From Daphnia pulex (taxonomy: Eukaryota; Arthropoda; Branchiopoda; Diplostraca; Daphniidae), in the NCBI RefSeq assembly GCF_021134715.1, contig NC_060023.1, positions 8,494,001 through 8,558,000 of the forward strand: a DNA stretch of 64,000 nucleotides, written 5' to 3'. Made by a program: the position numbers and the translations under genes. Within the stretch, counting starts at the first letter, position 1; every line of letters begins with the position of its first letter. The notes under the pieces are model-generated. The model saw only the letters and a program-made list of their open reading frames with translations, made no database searches and was not told the origin of the DNA. This document shows, one piece after another, positions 25,440 through 38,600 of the stretch.

Positions 25440-27459
25440 ATGAATCGTGGTCTAAACGGGATTTTGCTGTTGTTTTGTTTTGGAGCGTTCACAAAACTGC
25501 CGACAGTTCTTGTAACAAATTTATTTATTTTCGTTCAAGAAATTTCATTGCGGTACAAATCAAAAATGTTTTCTAATTAAGGCGCGTCCATACATCGCTG
25601 CTGTTGTCGAATATTCTCCGACAGGAAGCGTGTTCAGCCAAACTCCAGCGGAAGTACTTGGTCAAAATTTGAATAATTACAACCAACTTATTGTCGAAGC
25701 TGCATCTTTGGTAAGATTTACAAGCTATGTTTTAATGAAATATTAAAATTTCGCCTTGGATTTTATTGCAGGGTGTTGACATCATAGTTTTTCCTGAATA
25801 CGGAATAACAACATTAACTCTCTCTTCTTTATCGCGATTGGCTGCACGACCATTTCTACAACAGTTTCCATCCATCAATAGTTCTGCTCCGCAATTGTTA
25901 TGCGATGGGAATGCAACGATTCCTGACCAAGATCTAGTCTTCACAAAGTTGAGTTGCTATGCGCGTCAAAATGCTATCTACGTAGTGATTAACGTTGGCG
26001 AAATAGTAGTGTGTTCTGCAGGCCAGAACACCACGGAAAATGGGGGTAAATTAAAATAAAAACAATATTAATTTCATTGCACTTCAGTATTCTAATATTT
26101 TTTGGCAATTAAAAGTGTGCCCGGATGATGGAGCATTTCAATACAGTAGCGACGTTGTATTTGATCGAAACGGCGTCTTACTTGCTCGGTAAGTAAACCT
26201 TGTATGAAGAGATTTAGAGAAAAGTATCATTTGTTGTATGATTTCTTTTCTTTTGAAGCTATCGGAAAACTCATTTGTTCCTGGAGCCTCTTTTTCAGGT
26301 CCCAATTGCTACTGATCTCACTGTTTTCTCCACCGATTTTGGAATCAATTTTGGGATGATGACATGCTTCGATATAATGTTTTACGAACCTGCATTGACT
26401 CTCTACTACCAACAAGGAATCAAAGACTTTGTCTTTCCTACCGCCTGGGTAGACGAGCTGCCATTCCTTACCGGTAGGGAAATATTTAAGCTAAAGAATA
26501 TTTTTCTTCAGTTAATTTCTTAAACGTTATTATGTAGCCATTCAAATGCAAGAGGGATGGACGCGTTTCCTAGGCGGAACTTTGTTAGCTTCTAATTATC
26601 ATCTTCCAGCCAATGCTCAAATAGGAAGCGGTATATACGATGCTGCTGGTGCAATTAATTACACCTCTAGTCCCGATTCCGGGACACGATTAGTCATCGC
26701 CCAGGTCGGAGGCAATGAAAAAAGTACTCTTGCAAATTCAGTCAGCAGTTCTACCGTAATATATATTTATAACATCGTTAAAGTATTTAGAATGTTATGA
26801 AGAGTAATATAATATTGTTGAAGGCTCGCTGGATGGAACCGCATGGAATGTTGTACGAAGACCTCACCAACTATTCCAACATGGAGTTAATAACTGGCGA
26901 GGCTCAAACCGTTTCTTTGTGCCACGAAGATTTGTGCTGTCATTTAAATTATTCCATTGTTTGCCCCACGGATGAGGTCTGTGATCAGTACCGGTTGTTT
27001 AGTTATAGTGGATTCCGGACACTGGGTGGTGGAACGTATACAATCAACATTCAGGTGTGTGGCTAAATCTATTTTTTTTTTAAATAATTAATTCTGATTT
27101 TTCTGTGCAAGAAATTTCCGTTTGCTAAATTATCTTTCTTTTCCATCACTTTTAATTTGCAGTTGTGCGGTGTTGTTGCTTGCGTCAATGAAAATGTACA
27201 AAGTTGTGCTAAGCCAACAGTAACCCAGATAGCTCAGATAAATGCGCTTGAACTAGCGGGTAATTTTTCATCAGCCCATCAAGTTTATCCTACTTGTATT
27301 ACCAAGGAATTGCAGCTGTTGCCAGTCGGAAGTCTTCAACTTAACATCTACGATGACGGTGAAGTTGGATTGGTTGCTTCTCGATCCTTATCGGAGACTT
27401 TAGCCATTGGTCTTTACGGAAGAGCTTACGACAAAGACATTGATATGGAAAGGGAATGA
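25440..27459 (+). CDS. Vanin/biotinidase-like carbon-nitrogen hydrolase
   Basis: Secreted member of the nitrilase superfamily. Relatives cleave pantetheine to pantothenate and cysteamine (vanins) or biocytin (biotinidase). Eight exons (25440-25511, 25582-25710, 25772-26045, 26116-26188, 26259-26473, 26538-26755, 26824-27054, 27163-27459) give 502 residues, close to vanin length. A signal peptide is at about 1-22 (NGILLLLFCFGAFTKL). The Glu-Lys-Cys triad is present: E76 in VFPEYGI, K186 in RYRKTHLF and C219 in TCFDIMFYEP. The Lys-to-Cys spacing of 33 equals that of human vanin-1. FPTAWVDELPFL and GSGIYDA are further family signatures. The C-terminal domain is Cys-rich (CHEDLCCHL, QLCGVVAC). 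No clear GPI signal is seen, so it is probably soluble. Pantetheinase and biotinidase cannot be told apart here. Confidence 0.9.
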
Positions 27460-28192
27460 CTTCGCCAATAAAACTGTTATAATGGCTGGGAAAGATGAGA
27501 TATAACTTTTGGATTGGCAAGCAATCATTGATTTTGTTTTCCGAAATTTTGAAATACATGTAATGCATGTGTACAGCACCTTTTCATAATTCATCATTGT
27601 CACTAAAAAAATTAGGATTAAAACAATTGTTTAAAAAAAAATAAACAAATATTTATCTTTTCTGCTTTTAAAAACTAACAATAAATCCAACAAACTGTTG
27701 CTGTTTCTGACCACGAATGGCAACACTGAGAATTCACACTCAACACTTTCGAAAGGTGAATTCATAGTGACTTTTTTTGAAAAAAAAAACTGTTATTATT
27801 ATATAAAAATCTGTAAAATAATGTTAATTCATGGTGACTGTTATGCTTCTACACGATTGTAAAAGATATGAGAATGATAAAAAGAGGCGTCGTTGCATAT
27901 CCGATAACACAACTTGATTGAATCCGTCGGACGACTCACGACTCTTTTCCCATCCCCATATAAGAGCGTAGTCAAAGTAATTTTTTAAAAAACTTCGCCA
28001 TTCCAGACATTTCTGGTTCCACTTTCCACATCACTGTTGTAACTTGTAAGTTCTTGTGTTGTGTTCACTTCACAGTATTGAACTCAGCTAGCTAGCAACT
28101 TTTAATCTAATCCAATTTAATATCTATTAATTAATTTCTGATTTCTGACAGATACAAATACAATCTGAAAAATCTGACAGAACCAATACAAA
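27460..28192. other. Intergenic region between vanin-like gene and PTGR1
   Basis: AT-rich sequence with the vanin-like 3' UTR followed by the PTGR1 promoter and leader. No gene is seen. Confidence 0.5.
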
Positions 28193-29679
<1,487 letters not shown>

Positions 29680-30469
29680 AATAAGAAAGTGTTTCCTTCA
29701 TACAGCTTTTCTTCTAATTTTGAAATAGTAGGAGCACATCCTTACTTGTTTTGCGTAGAAAGTTTTATTCTAGTCCATTCTATCAAGATGGGTATTGTTA
29801 TTTGAATTTAAAAATACATTATTTTGTTCCATTAGTTCACGATTTCTGTTGTATTATTCCCTTTGCTTGATCGCGCTTGGTGGTTTCCGCGCTCTGAGTC
29901 TTGACATGGTCTGACATTATCCGCATTATCCCTGGTCCGAGTGATTAGATCAGGTATCAAAGTAACTGGATCCGTTATAGTTCAGTTTCAAAAAAGATAA
30001 AAAAATGTGTAAACTCGCAATCTAATCTGAGAATATCCGATGTTAAAAAAGAGTCTGTTCGAAATATTCGAAGCGTCCCCAACTCCCCGTCTGTTTTCTC
30101 TTTTCCCTGGTCTGATTTTTTTGGAACGAGTTAAATAGGTCAAAATTGGCAAACACGCACTTATCGTCTAGCTCTCTCAGCTGTGTGAAAACAGTGAGAG
30201 TAAATAAAACGTCTGCTTTACCAGTTCTTTGTCTTGTAACAACAAAGTTACTTCATTTCCATGAAAGTGAAGATGTTTTAGTCAGTTTCAAATGTAATGT
30301 TGTATATGTGTGTTGTGTGATTTGCTTCTCATGTGTGTATACAAACAGTAATTGCCTTCCATTTAACTGCAACATTTATTATATGGGACAGTCATTTGGC
30401 AAAGCATACTTATCAAAGTAAGTGAAAGTGTTGCTGAGCCTAAAAACGTCGCAAATTGGCATGTGAACA
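29680..30469. other. Intergenic region between PTGR1 and ATG101
   Basis: The PTGR1 3' UTR and ATG101 promoter/leader lie here. The 91-codon frame at 30146-30421 has no recognisable domain and is not called. Confidence 0.45.
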
Positions 30470-31722
30470 ATGAATGCTAGAACTCAGGTTTTCGAAATGG
30501 TAAATATTAATTCTTCTCATTTCTGTAAATTTTTTTACTGAGATTTTTTTTGCTGTTGAGTTCAATTTTTATTTCTACATCTGCATAATAAGATGAGAAA
30601 AGAATGTATTGTGGTTATATAATTGTATGAAGGTCAGGGCTCAGTTAACATAATAAGGCCCTTAGTGGTAATAATTTACACCCCAAAAGAATGAAGGATA
30701 GATAGGCTACATTAGTTTTACAAGAATTTTGAAATATGTATGCTTTTTTCGCACCTTGTAGAAGTACAAATGTTATGTTGGACTGTTTTTTTCAAAACAA
30801 TTACAGTTTCTGTTGCTATGCTGGGTGTTCTTACACTAGTTTTAATACTAACATTTATTTTACAATTTCAATTAATAGGCACTTGAAGGGAGGCAGGTGG
30901 AAGAAGCTGTTTCAAGTCTATTTCACACCTTGCTATTCCACAGAACTTTGGGAAAGTTCCATTACCAGCAAGATGGGAAATACACTGTAGGAACCGTTGG
31001 CTATGAAGATACGGACTGTGACTTTGTTGACCTCACCTATGTAAAGCTACATTCACTTTATTATTGTATTATGTTCTTTTGAGTAATTTTCTTCGTTTCA
31101 TCAAGGTACGATGTAGTTCTGGTGAAATGCAAAGAATAGTTCACAAAGAAGCGACAGCCTTTAGCGAATGCCTACGATCACAGGAGCGAGAGACCCAAGG
31201 TCAAGCAAGATCTGGTCATATATCTTTGACTTTCTATCAAACAAAAAAGGCCAGATGGCCTTTCCCATCCGAAAATATCCCCTGGGAAGTGTGGAACCTA
31301 CGAATGGAAATTATGACACTTGCTAGCGAAATTGGTATACAGTGCTCAGCTCAACTAATTTACCAAGCATTTGTAAATCACCAGATTAAATATGCGTTTC
31401 ATTATAGAACGGCAACTATACAGGGAAAAGGTTGGCGAATTGTTGGCAGAAAAGATCCTGTACATCGCCGAATCGATGAACCGTCCTTCTTATGTGCCCA
31501 AAATGCCCAACCAACCCGAACTGGATCTCATCTTTGACACAGGTTTTGTTGATATCCAACCCTACTTGTTCAAGGTTAGTATATTATGATTTGGTCTTTG
31601 GAGTAGTTAAGAAGGGTAACATTTTCTCTTTGTAGATATCGTACGGGACATCACCAGTTTTGGGAAGTTTCAACATGGGGACTACCGTACGTCGATTACT
31701 CAAGGACACCCTCTCTATTTAG
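30470..31722 (+). CDS. ATG101: Autophagy-related protein 101
   Basis: HORMA-fold subunit of the ULK1/Atg1 kinase complex that stabilises Atg13 and starts autophagosome formation. Five exons (30470-30499, 30879-31040, 31106-31334, 31408-31574, 31636-31722) give 224 residues against 218 in human. Landmarks are MNARTQVFEM then ALEGRQVEEA, HRTLGKFHYQQDGKYTVGTV, DCDFVDLTYV, SLTFYQTKKARWPFPSE with IPWEVWNLR (the W-F finger region), YREKVGELLAEKI, MPNQPELDLIFDTG and VRRLLKDTL at the end. The first intron is long (379 bp) compared with its neighbours. Of two nearby ATGs the first is used, since only it gives the family start MNxR. Confidence 0.96.
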
Positions 31723-32748
31723 AGTTATTAAAACGATAATTAGGTTAAATCAATATATTGTAAAGATTCAAAGATGCACGAGGCCATAGTTCAATTTAAC
31801 ATGTTCCAGCTCACACTTTTTCCCGATTATCCTTGATATATTGTGTAAATCCTCTTATATCTGATGATGTACATGGATGTTCGATTGATTCCGTGAACGT
31901 GGCTTTTGTAAAAAGTTGTTCGCCCAACAGTCCCATTAATAACAGAAGGAGAATTTTTATTCGCTTTTCTTCTCCCTCTACCTGATGTTTACTGTGCGGT
32001 TTCATGGCTGAAGTCAACGTTAGTCAACACGCGAAAAATAATGTCATGTCATCAAATTTCTAGATTTTCCTGTAGAACCAAAAAGTTTCATGGTGGAATA
32101 TTATAAACGTGCATATTGCAATGCTATCGAAAAAAAGATCGAAATTTATTGCTAAAGCTACATTACCACTATTTCATCGGACAGCATAGAATAACTTGGT
32201 TTGAGATTGAGAAGGGAAAATGTTAAAACCCTACAATTTTGTGCCTTACGATAGGAGGTAGGATTTTGATTAGAAAAAAAAATAGGAAACAAATTGGCAA
32301 AATACAGTTGAGTTAAAACATCGAATTGGTTGAAGCCGCGGGGAAAAAAGACTAGAAAAAAATATTGAAAGCCATGGGTAAATCGGGGGTAAATCAAAGC
32401 GAAACTTGTTGAAAAGTCGAATACTGTTCGCATGCAATTAAGTCTAAAGTGTTACGTATGTAAACACATTAGGGTCATTATTCAGCAAGTCATTTTTGGA
32501 TGGAGCGCTTTAAAAAAAGCGAATATAGGGGAGTTTCGGATGGAAGGATTAAAATTGTCACGAGTGGAACGCACACTCGAAAAACAACAACATTCATGAA
32601 AGACTTCAAGAAAAATACCACCCAAGGCTACAAAATGAAATTTAAAAAAAGTACTTCGGTCCTGCATAACAAAAAGAAATTATTGTTCGTGCGGGACGAA
32701 TTCCCACGCACTTTTGTTCCGAGAGATGAATCTGTTCAGATGAGGCAC
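31723..32748. other. Convergent 3' region, ATG101 and coiled-coil gene
   Basis: Mostly UTR-like AT-rich DNA. It contains one weak small membrane-type frame on the minus strand (31811-32005) and an 89-codon basic frame at 32500-32769 on the plus strand, which overlaps the antisense 3' end of the next gene and is not called. Confidence 0.4.
31811..32005 (-). CDS. Possible small single-pass membrane or secreted peptide (weak)
   Basis: A 64-codon frame starts at an ATG with a good context (CAGCC before it, A after it). The peptide is a polar, basic N-terminus (MKPHSKHQVEGEEKR), one hydrophobic helix (ILLLLLMGLLGEQLF) and a polar tail ending KDNREKV. I do not recognise it. It could be a real small membrane protein, an exon of a larger gene, or chance. 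It lies tail-to-tail with ATG101, with no visible intron. Confidence 0.25.
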   Translation of the reverse strand: MKPHSKHQVEGEEKRIKILLLLLMGLLGEQLFTKATFTESIEHPCTSSDIRGFTQYIKDNREKV

Positions 32749-34014
32749 CTAGTGATATCGGTCATTTGAGGCGGGTCGAGAGAATCCATTCATAGACTGA
32801 TTAGGAGGGGAGTCTTCGCTCATTTGCTGGGAAGCGTTCCATCCCCAACCAGACGACCTGTCATGTTGAGGTTGCATAAATTCTGGACACGTATTACTTC
32901 GCCTGTGCGCATTAACAGCTTGTGAGTAATGTGGATTGTAGGGTGGAGGTTGGCTGGCAGCTTCAGAAGAAAGAGAATTTCTCCTATAACGTTCGACCTT
33001 ATCTTTTGCTTCAAGCACAGCTTTTCGACCCGAAACCGCCCCTAAAAATAAAGGAATTAAATAGATGCATTGTTAATAAGTCATGGTCACAACTGAAAAA
33101 ATTAATGTTTAATGTTTACCTGTATATTTAATATTTTCTACATTGGCATCATGAACATCAGGCAATGCCAAAGCAACTTCTTTTTGTGCTTCAAAAACAT
33201 GAATACACTTATGGGCAAGCTCTAGATAGGATTCAGATATTTTGAGCAAGCTTTGCTTCATTCTGATGAGCTTCACTGCTTCATTCTCTTTTGAGCATTC
33301 ACTCGCTAATGTAAGATAAAGGTATAATGATAAATTGATTAGCGTGGCAGTAAAATATTATTACTTTCTTCCTGGGCCAATTCACAAGCATGAGTTGCTT
33401 GTTTCAATTGAGCTTCAACTTCCTGAATTTCAGAAGGTTGCTCTCTTTTGAAAGCTTTTTTATATTCTTTTCTTAATTTGGCTTCTTTTGCTTCTGCCAA
33501 AGAGAGTTTTTGCTTGCAGTTATCCACCTGATTTTCACCTTCCAACATCAATTCAAACTGTTGCTTGTAGTCTTTTAAATTATCTAAATAATAAAAAGGC
33601 AAATTAGTTTCAGAAAAGTAATATATTAAAAATCTTATACAAACCAGCAAAGTTCTTCTGAGCATCACTCCAAATCATGTTGAGCTCAACAAGTTGGGCT
33701 GCTGTTTCTTGTATTGCTCTATTCTCACCTCGGAGAGACCACTTCAGAAGATCTCCAAGTGCAGAAGTTTGAGAACTCTGAAACCACCTAGCAGCAGCTC
33801 GCATTTCTTTAATTTCTGATATTACAAGCTGCAAGTCAGTGTGCCCACTCCCAGCTGACCTTATTCTTACACTACTCCTATAAATTTCAAAACATAAATT
33901 TCAATTGCAATTAAACAATTCTTAACTGGCAATTTGTTCTGATGATAAAACTATAACTGCTATAAAAAGAATTAACATAAATTACCTACGAAACGCTTTG
34001 CTTGCCTTTTCCAT
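32749..34014 (-). CDS. Coiled-coil protein, possibly BAR/Pil1-like
   Basis: Five exons (33986-34014, 33645-33877, 33365-33583, 33120-33305, 32749-33041) give 319 residues in frame. The N-terminus MEKASKAFRRSSVRIRS is basic. Residues about 25-220 are almost entirely helical and heptad-like, with a highly charged hairpin (SLAEAKEAKLRKEYKKAFKR, then EVEAQLKQATHACELAQEE). The last 90 residues are disordered, rich in Pro, Ser and Asn, with a PPPYNPHY motif. FRRS at the start followed by a three-helix charged bundle recalls fungal eisosome Pil1/Lsp1 BAR proteins, and PPPY could bind a WW domain. This placement is an impression, not a demonstrated homology; a generic BAR or other coiled-coil family is equally possible. 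Confidence 0.7.
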
Positions 34015-35673
34015 TTTTTTCTAATGTTTTGATGAAATAACCGTTGCATTGGCAACCGATTTATAAATAAATTTTTCGTCAAACCTGTCTCCAGCGTTGC
34101 CATTTTATGATAGTTGAAATTCTAATCACTAGATGGCAGCACCAATCATTGTCATTAGCTTATTGTGGTTTTGCCTTTTGGTTTTCGGAGGCAAGAGGTT
34201 TGTCTTTCAAAGGAGATGATTTAATTCGCCGAAATATCGTGAATTCCATTGTAATTAGGCTATATTAACGATTTTTTTGCATATCTTTTTAAACATCAGT
34301 GTGTTAATGTCTGATTCTAGTCAGTCTGTAGAAATTCAATTCTTGCCAAGAGCCATGTGCTCAGAATGTAATGCCTTTTTTGAATTACATCACTTGTTTT
34401 AATGTTTATCAGAATCCCAAAGAATTTAGATTCATGTAAAAATGTTAAAACTGCTTATTTCCAATCATCAATGAAAAGTAGATGTTGACAACAATTTCCA
34501 CCCAAAAAAAAACATTTTTGGTAACTAACAAATGTTATTCTCACAAATAGGCCTACTCAGTTTATTAATTTGTTCCCTCCACCCCCTACTAGTGTTTCTT
34601 CTATCTAAAAGAAAACTGGCTTTGAAGCTTATGAAAATGAACCAAAATAGTATAAGAAAGCTTTTTGGCTGACGAGTAACTTGAAAAGTCATAACATCAC
34701 TTAATTGGAGATAAATTTGTATTGAATGCTGCTGCTGAAGCATGCTTTTCAATGCACACAATTCATTGAACAAATAACAGGTTTATCTCATTTTTATTTG
34801 AAATTCTATTGCTGTAACATTTAACTTTCATTCTTCATATGTGTGAAAAAGAAGATTCTTTAGTCCTTCAAGCAGATGTGTCTTTAAAAGATTAATAACA
34901 TATCCAAGTTGTAGGCCCTAATGAATTCCTGTTTTTGACATGTATGCGTGCATCTGTTTGTTTATAACATTCCGTAAACGGTTGCTACGATATCCAAATG
35001 TAACGAAATAATTATCCCGTTTAAAGAGTAAGTTGAAAAAATGTTTCATGCGTAAACAGACCTTATGCAGACTCTGATGGCCACAGGAGATATCTGATAA
35101 AAAATGTGTATAGCTATATACCCAGCAGTGTTCTGCAGATGTTTTTACTTTACATGAAATGTGTGAGACGAAACGTTGAATGAAAACTGAGTTTTCGCAC
35201 TGCGTAGGCTTATTCAAAGGCTACTAGGAGGCCACCCACATCATACCGGAATCTGATACGCCCGACTATTTCCCTCAACTGATAGCACGTTTTTTCCCAG
35301 ATCCCCTAGCATCTACCCAACCATCTTCTTCAGTCGAGAACATCGAAGGAAGCCGGCCAATCCGCATTTAGTCTTATCACGAGGTCAAATGTCATTTTCT
35401 AAACTGATAAAGGGATAGCTTTGCTCTTTTTTGGGGACGAGCTTTAGTATCTTTCTAGCCACTACCGCATACTCGCGTACAGCTGCAAGACTGAACTATT
35501 CTGTTTTCCGATTTGTTTTAACAAGCTGTTTTTTAACGCTTGCATTCTATTCTTACAATTCACCTTAATTTGTGTCCTATACTTGGCGCTCCTTTAAGTG
35601 TCGTTAAAAAAAGGAATTAAGCTTAATCACTGGCGTGTCATAGCAACAGTTATGCGAGTATTGTGAACGAAAA
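34015..35673. other. Divergent intergenic region upstream of the apolipophorin gene
   Basis: The shared upstream region of the coiled-coil gene (-) and the apolipophorin gene (+). A 99-codon minus-strand frame at 34918-35217 has no recognisable motif. No repeat or RNA gene is evident. Confidence 0.45.
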
Positions 35674-38600
35674 ATGAAACTTTTCAGCTTTTTTTCGTAT
35701 GTGCTAGGAATCATTTTCTTTGTTTGCCACGTCAACGGTTAGCAAAAAATCACCTTAGCATTTTGCAGTTTCTCATGTCTAAAACATTTTCATTTTTTCA
35801 TTTTTTTCCGTGTTCAGCTGTCCCTCCCGGAAGCAGACTAGCCTCGTGCTCCAAATCAGAATGCCCTAGTAAGTTAGTGTGCAGAGTGTGACTCAGCAAT
35901 TTTGTTAGTAACTAGATCTCAATTCATGCCGTAATTATTTGCATTGTTCGATTTTAGAATCTTTAAAATTCCGCTACAGTCCTGGAAAAAGTTACTCTTA
36001 CCGCTATGAAGTTAACGTGGCCTCGTCTGTGGATGGTGTTAGCGAGTCTAAGGAGTCCCGGATTCATTTGACGGCTAAAGTTCACTTTGATGTCCATACC
36101 CCCTGTGACTGGACCTTGAGAGTATGTTTTCTTTTTGCTTATCGTTGAATCAGCTAGTTAGCTGTTAGCTTTTAAAAAAATCGCTCGGCACTTCCTGGAT
36201 GCTATTGCAGCAAAATAAGGAATATCCCTAGAGAATGACCTTTCCAATACAGCTTTATAATTCCTTTGTAGATTATGACAGATATAATTCATTGTTAAAT
36301 GAATGCTGTCTAAATAATTTAAGGCCCAGAGGGTGGTGCCCGCATGATCTACTTTTTTTTATTGTGTGTGTTTCTGTTTTGCTTACGAAAATGGAACATA
36401 AATATTTTGAAATAATTGAATGTTTGACGCAATAGGTTAGAGATGTGTCGCTGCAAGACTCGGAGTTGGCAGACGAGACGCGTAAATCGACCGTTCCCGG
36501 AGAAAAGGCTTTCAAGGAGGCGCTTGAGCTCTTTGATCTGTCTTTCACATTCCACGATGGTGGAGTGCCCAATATATGTCCATCAGTTGACGAACCAGTA
36601 TGGAGTGTCAATATCAAACGGGGCATTCTATCCTCCTTTCAAAATACCATGCCTCGCTTCGACCTGAATCACGAAAGTTTAGATGTAAGGAAATTATCAT
36701 ACAGTTCTTTTCATTTTATATTATATGTTAATATAATCGAAACTTTTGTATTATTTTTTATCCAAATGCAGACCGATGTTATGGGAAGCTGCAAAGTCGA
36801 TTACGTGTTTGATGGTGCAGATGCAAACGCTATCAGAGTGTTGAAAACTCATGATTTCTCTTCCTGCACTAATCGTTATGGATTATCTGATGCGCTATCT
36901 AGCGTACCTTATCGATTCTTTGGGGCGGTGCGTAACATCTTGATTGCCATCAGCATTTAGCATGCACAATTTAACTATCTAAACATTGGCAGGGTTTTGA
37001 ATCTATTCCGCTGACGAATTCGACCAGTTGGTGCGAGCAGACAATCGCTTCTCATCGAATTACTCAATACAGATGCGAAGAAAAGCATCTCGTTCGCCCA
37101 TTTTCTAATGAGGGATCTGGCGCCTCTACCAAAGTCAAACAGTCAATGGAATTTATTGACCAATTTCCAATTGATGAGATCGAAAACAGTGACTCGGTTG
37201 CTAATGAAATCAAACCTCGGAAGAGGTCTTCACTTCTTTTTCAACACTCAAGAACAAGCAGTAGCAGTGGTTCTGATTCGGCAATCACTTTGCCATTAAC
37301 TTTGCAGAGCCTGTGCCAACATACCGAGGTACGTTTAAACAAAAAGCCGTCTCATCAAAGAGTTGCGACTGAAACATTTGGAAAATCTAGGAAGGAGTTG
37401 AAAGTGAGGCAGCCGGAGCTTTCGGTCGATTAGTTAAGTCTTTGAGAACCATGGATTATTTGGCGTTAAGCGAGCTAATGACCGAAGCAGATGCCATGTG
37501 TCGTGATGGCGAAGCTGCGTAAGTTAATAAAACTAAAATAGTACAATCTCCTTTAAAGAAAACTGAAACGACATTTTTTTAAATTATTTGCAGTCGAAAA
37601 CACTTGTTAAACGGATTGATTAGTGCGGCTACGAGTGATGCGATCGCAGCAATGAGAGACGAAGTCACCAAAGGAAAAGTGGACGAGGCTTTGATCGACC
37701 GGTGGATTACATCGCTTGCTTTTATCCCTAGGTACGTTGGGTTTTAGAATGCAATTTTAATTATTAATAATTGATGTTATTCCTCTTTTAGGCCCTCAGG
37801 CAAGCACTTGAATGCTGCTTTGCCGCTATTAGATAATGCAGCCTTTTCTCGTCGAATCAGTTTAAGTATTGCGTCAATGGCGAAAAAAGTTTGCGCTACT
37901 GGTTGCGTCAGTGAAGTCTTTCTATTGGTCGGTAAACTCAGCAAGCAATTGGGAAATTCCTGTCAGACCAGATCAAGAGATGAGCGCGAGGAGGTACCGT
38001 TCACCAAATAATTTGTTGTTTACCTGTAGGCGCTAAAATCCTGTTGTTTAGATCATACTTGCGTTGAAATCTCTATCAAATATTGGAGTGGCCATTTCGG
38101 GAGATCATCTAGACACTGTCAAACAATGCTTTCAAGAAAAAGACAATCCCACTGAAGTTCGAATAACTGCTCTCAAAGCTTTCAGGTGGGTAATTCATTA
38201 AGGGCAACTTTTGGACAGAAAATTTAAAACATTTAAATGTAGTGACATTCCGTGCCACATCCGAGGGAATGCCGCCATGGAAATTCTAGCTGAGAACAGT
38301 GAGGATTCTGAGATCCGCATTGCTGCTTACTTAGGAGTGATGAAGTGTGTTGATTATAAAACCTTTTTAACCATCAAGGATCTTTTAAATCGTGAAGAAG
38401 TCAATCAAGGTTTATAATATTTCATAGAGATTCACCACAATTTTTTCTAAATCATTATTTTCAAATTTAGTTGGCTCTTTCATCTGGACTCACTTGAACA
38501 ACTTGGCTACCACCTCTCTGCCATCCAAGTTGGAAATTCAAGGTCTTATTCTTGATCAGAACATGGTTAAAAAATTTGACACAGATGCTAGGAAATTCTC

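Noticed and set aside
32500-32769. 89-codon basic plus-strand frame
   Set aside because: It overlaps the antisense 3' coding end of the coiled-coil gene, and its Lys-rich content is explained by A-rich UTR.
34918-35217. 99-codon minus-strand frame, briefly considered as a receptor or transposon fragment
   Set aside because: No transmembrane pattern or motif holds up on close reading.
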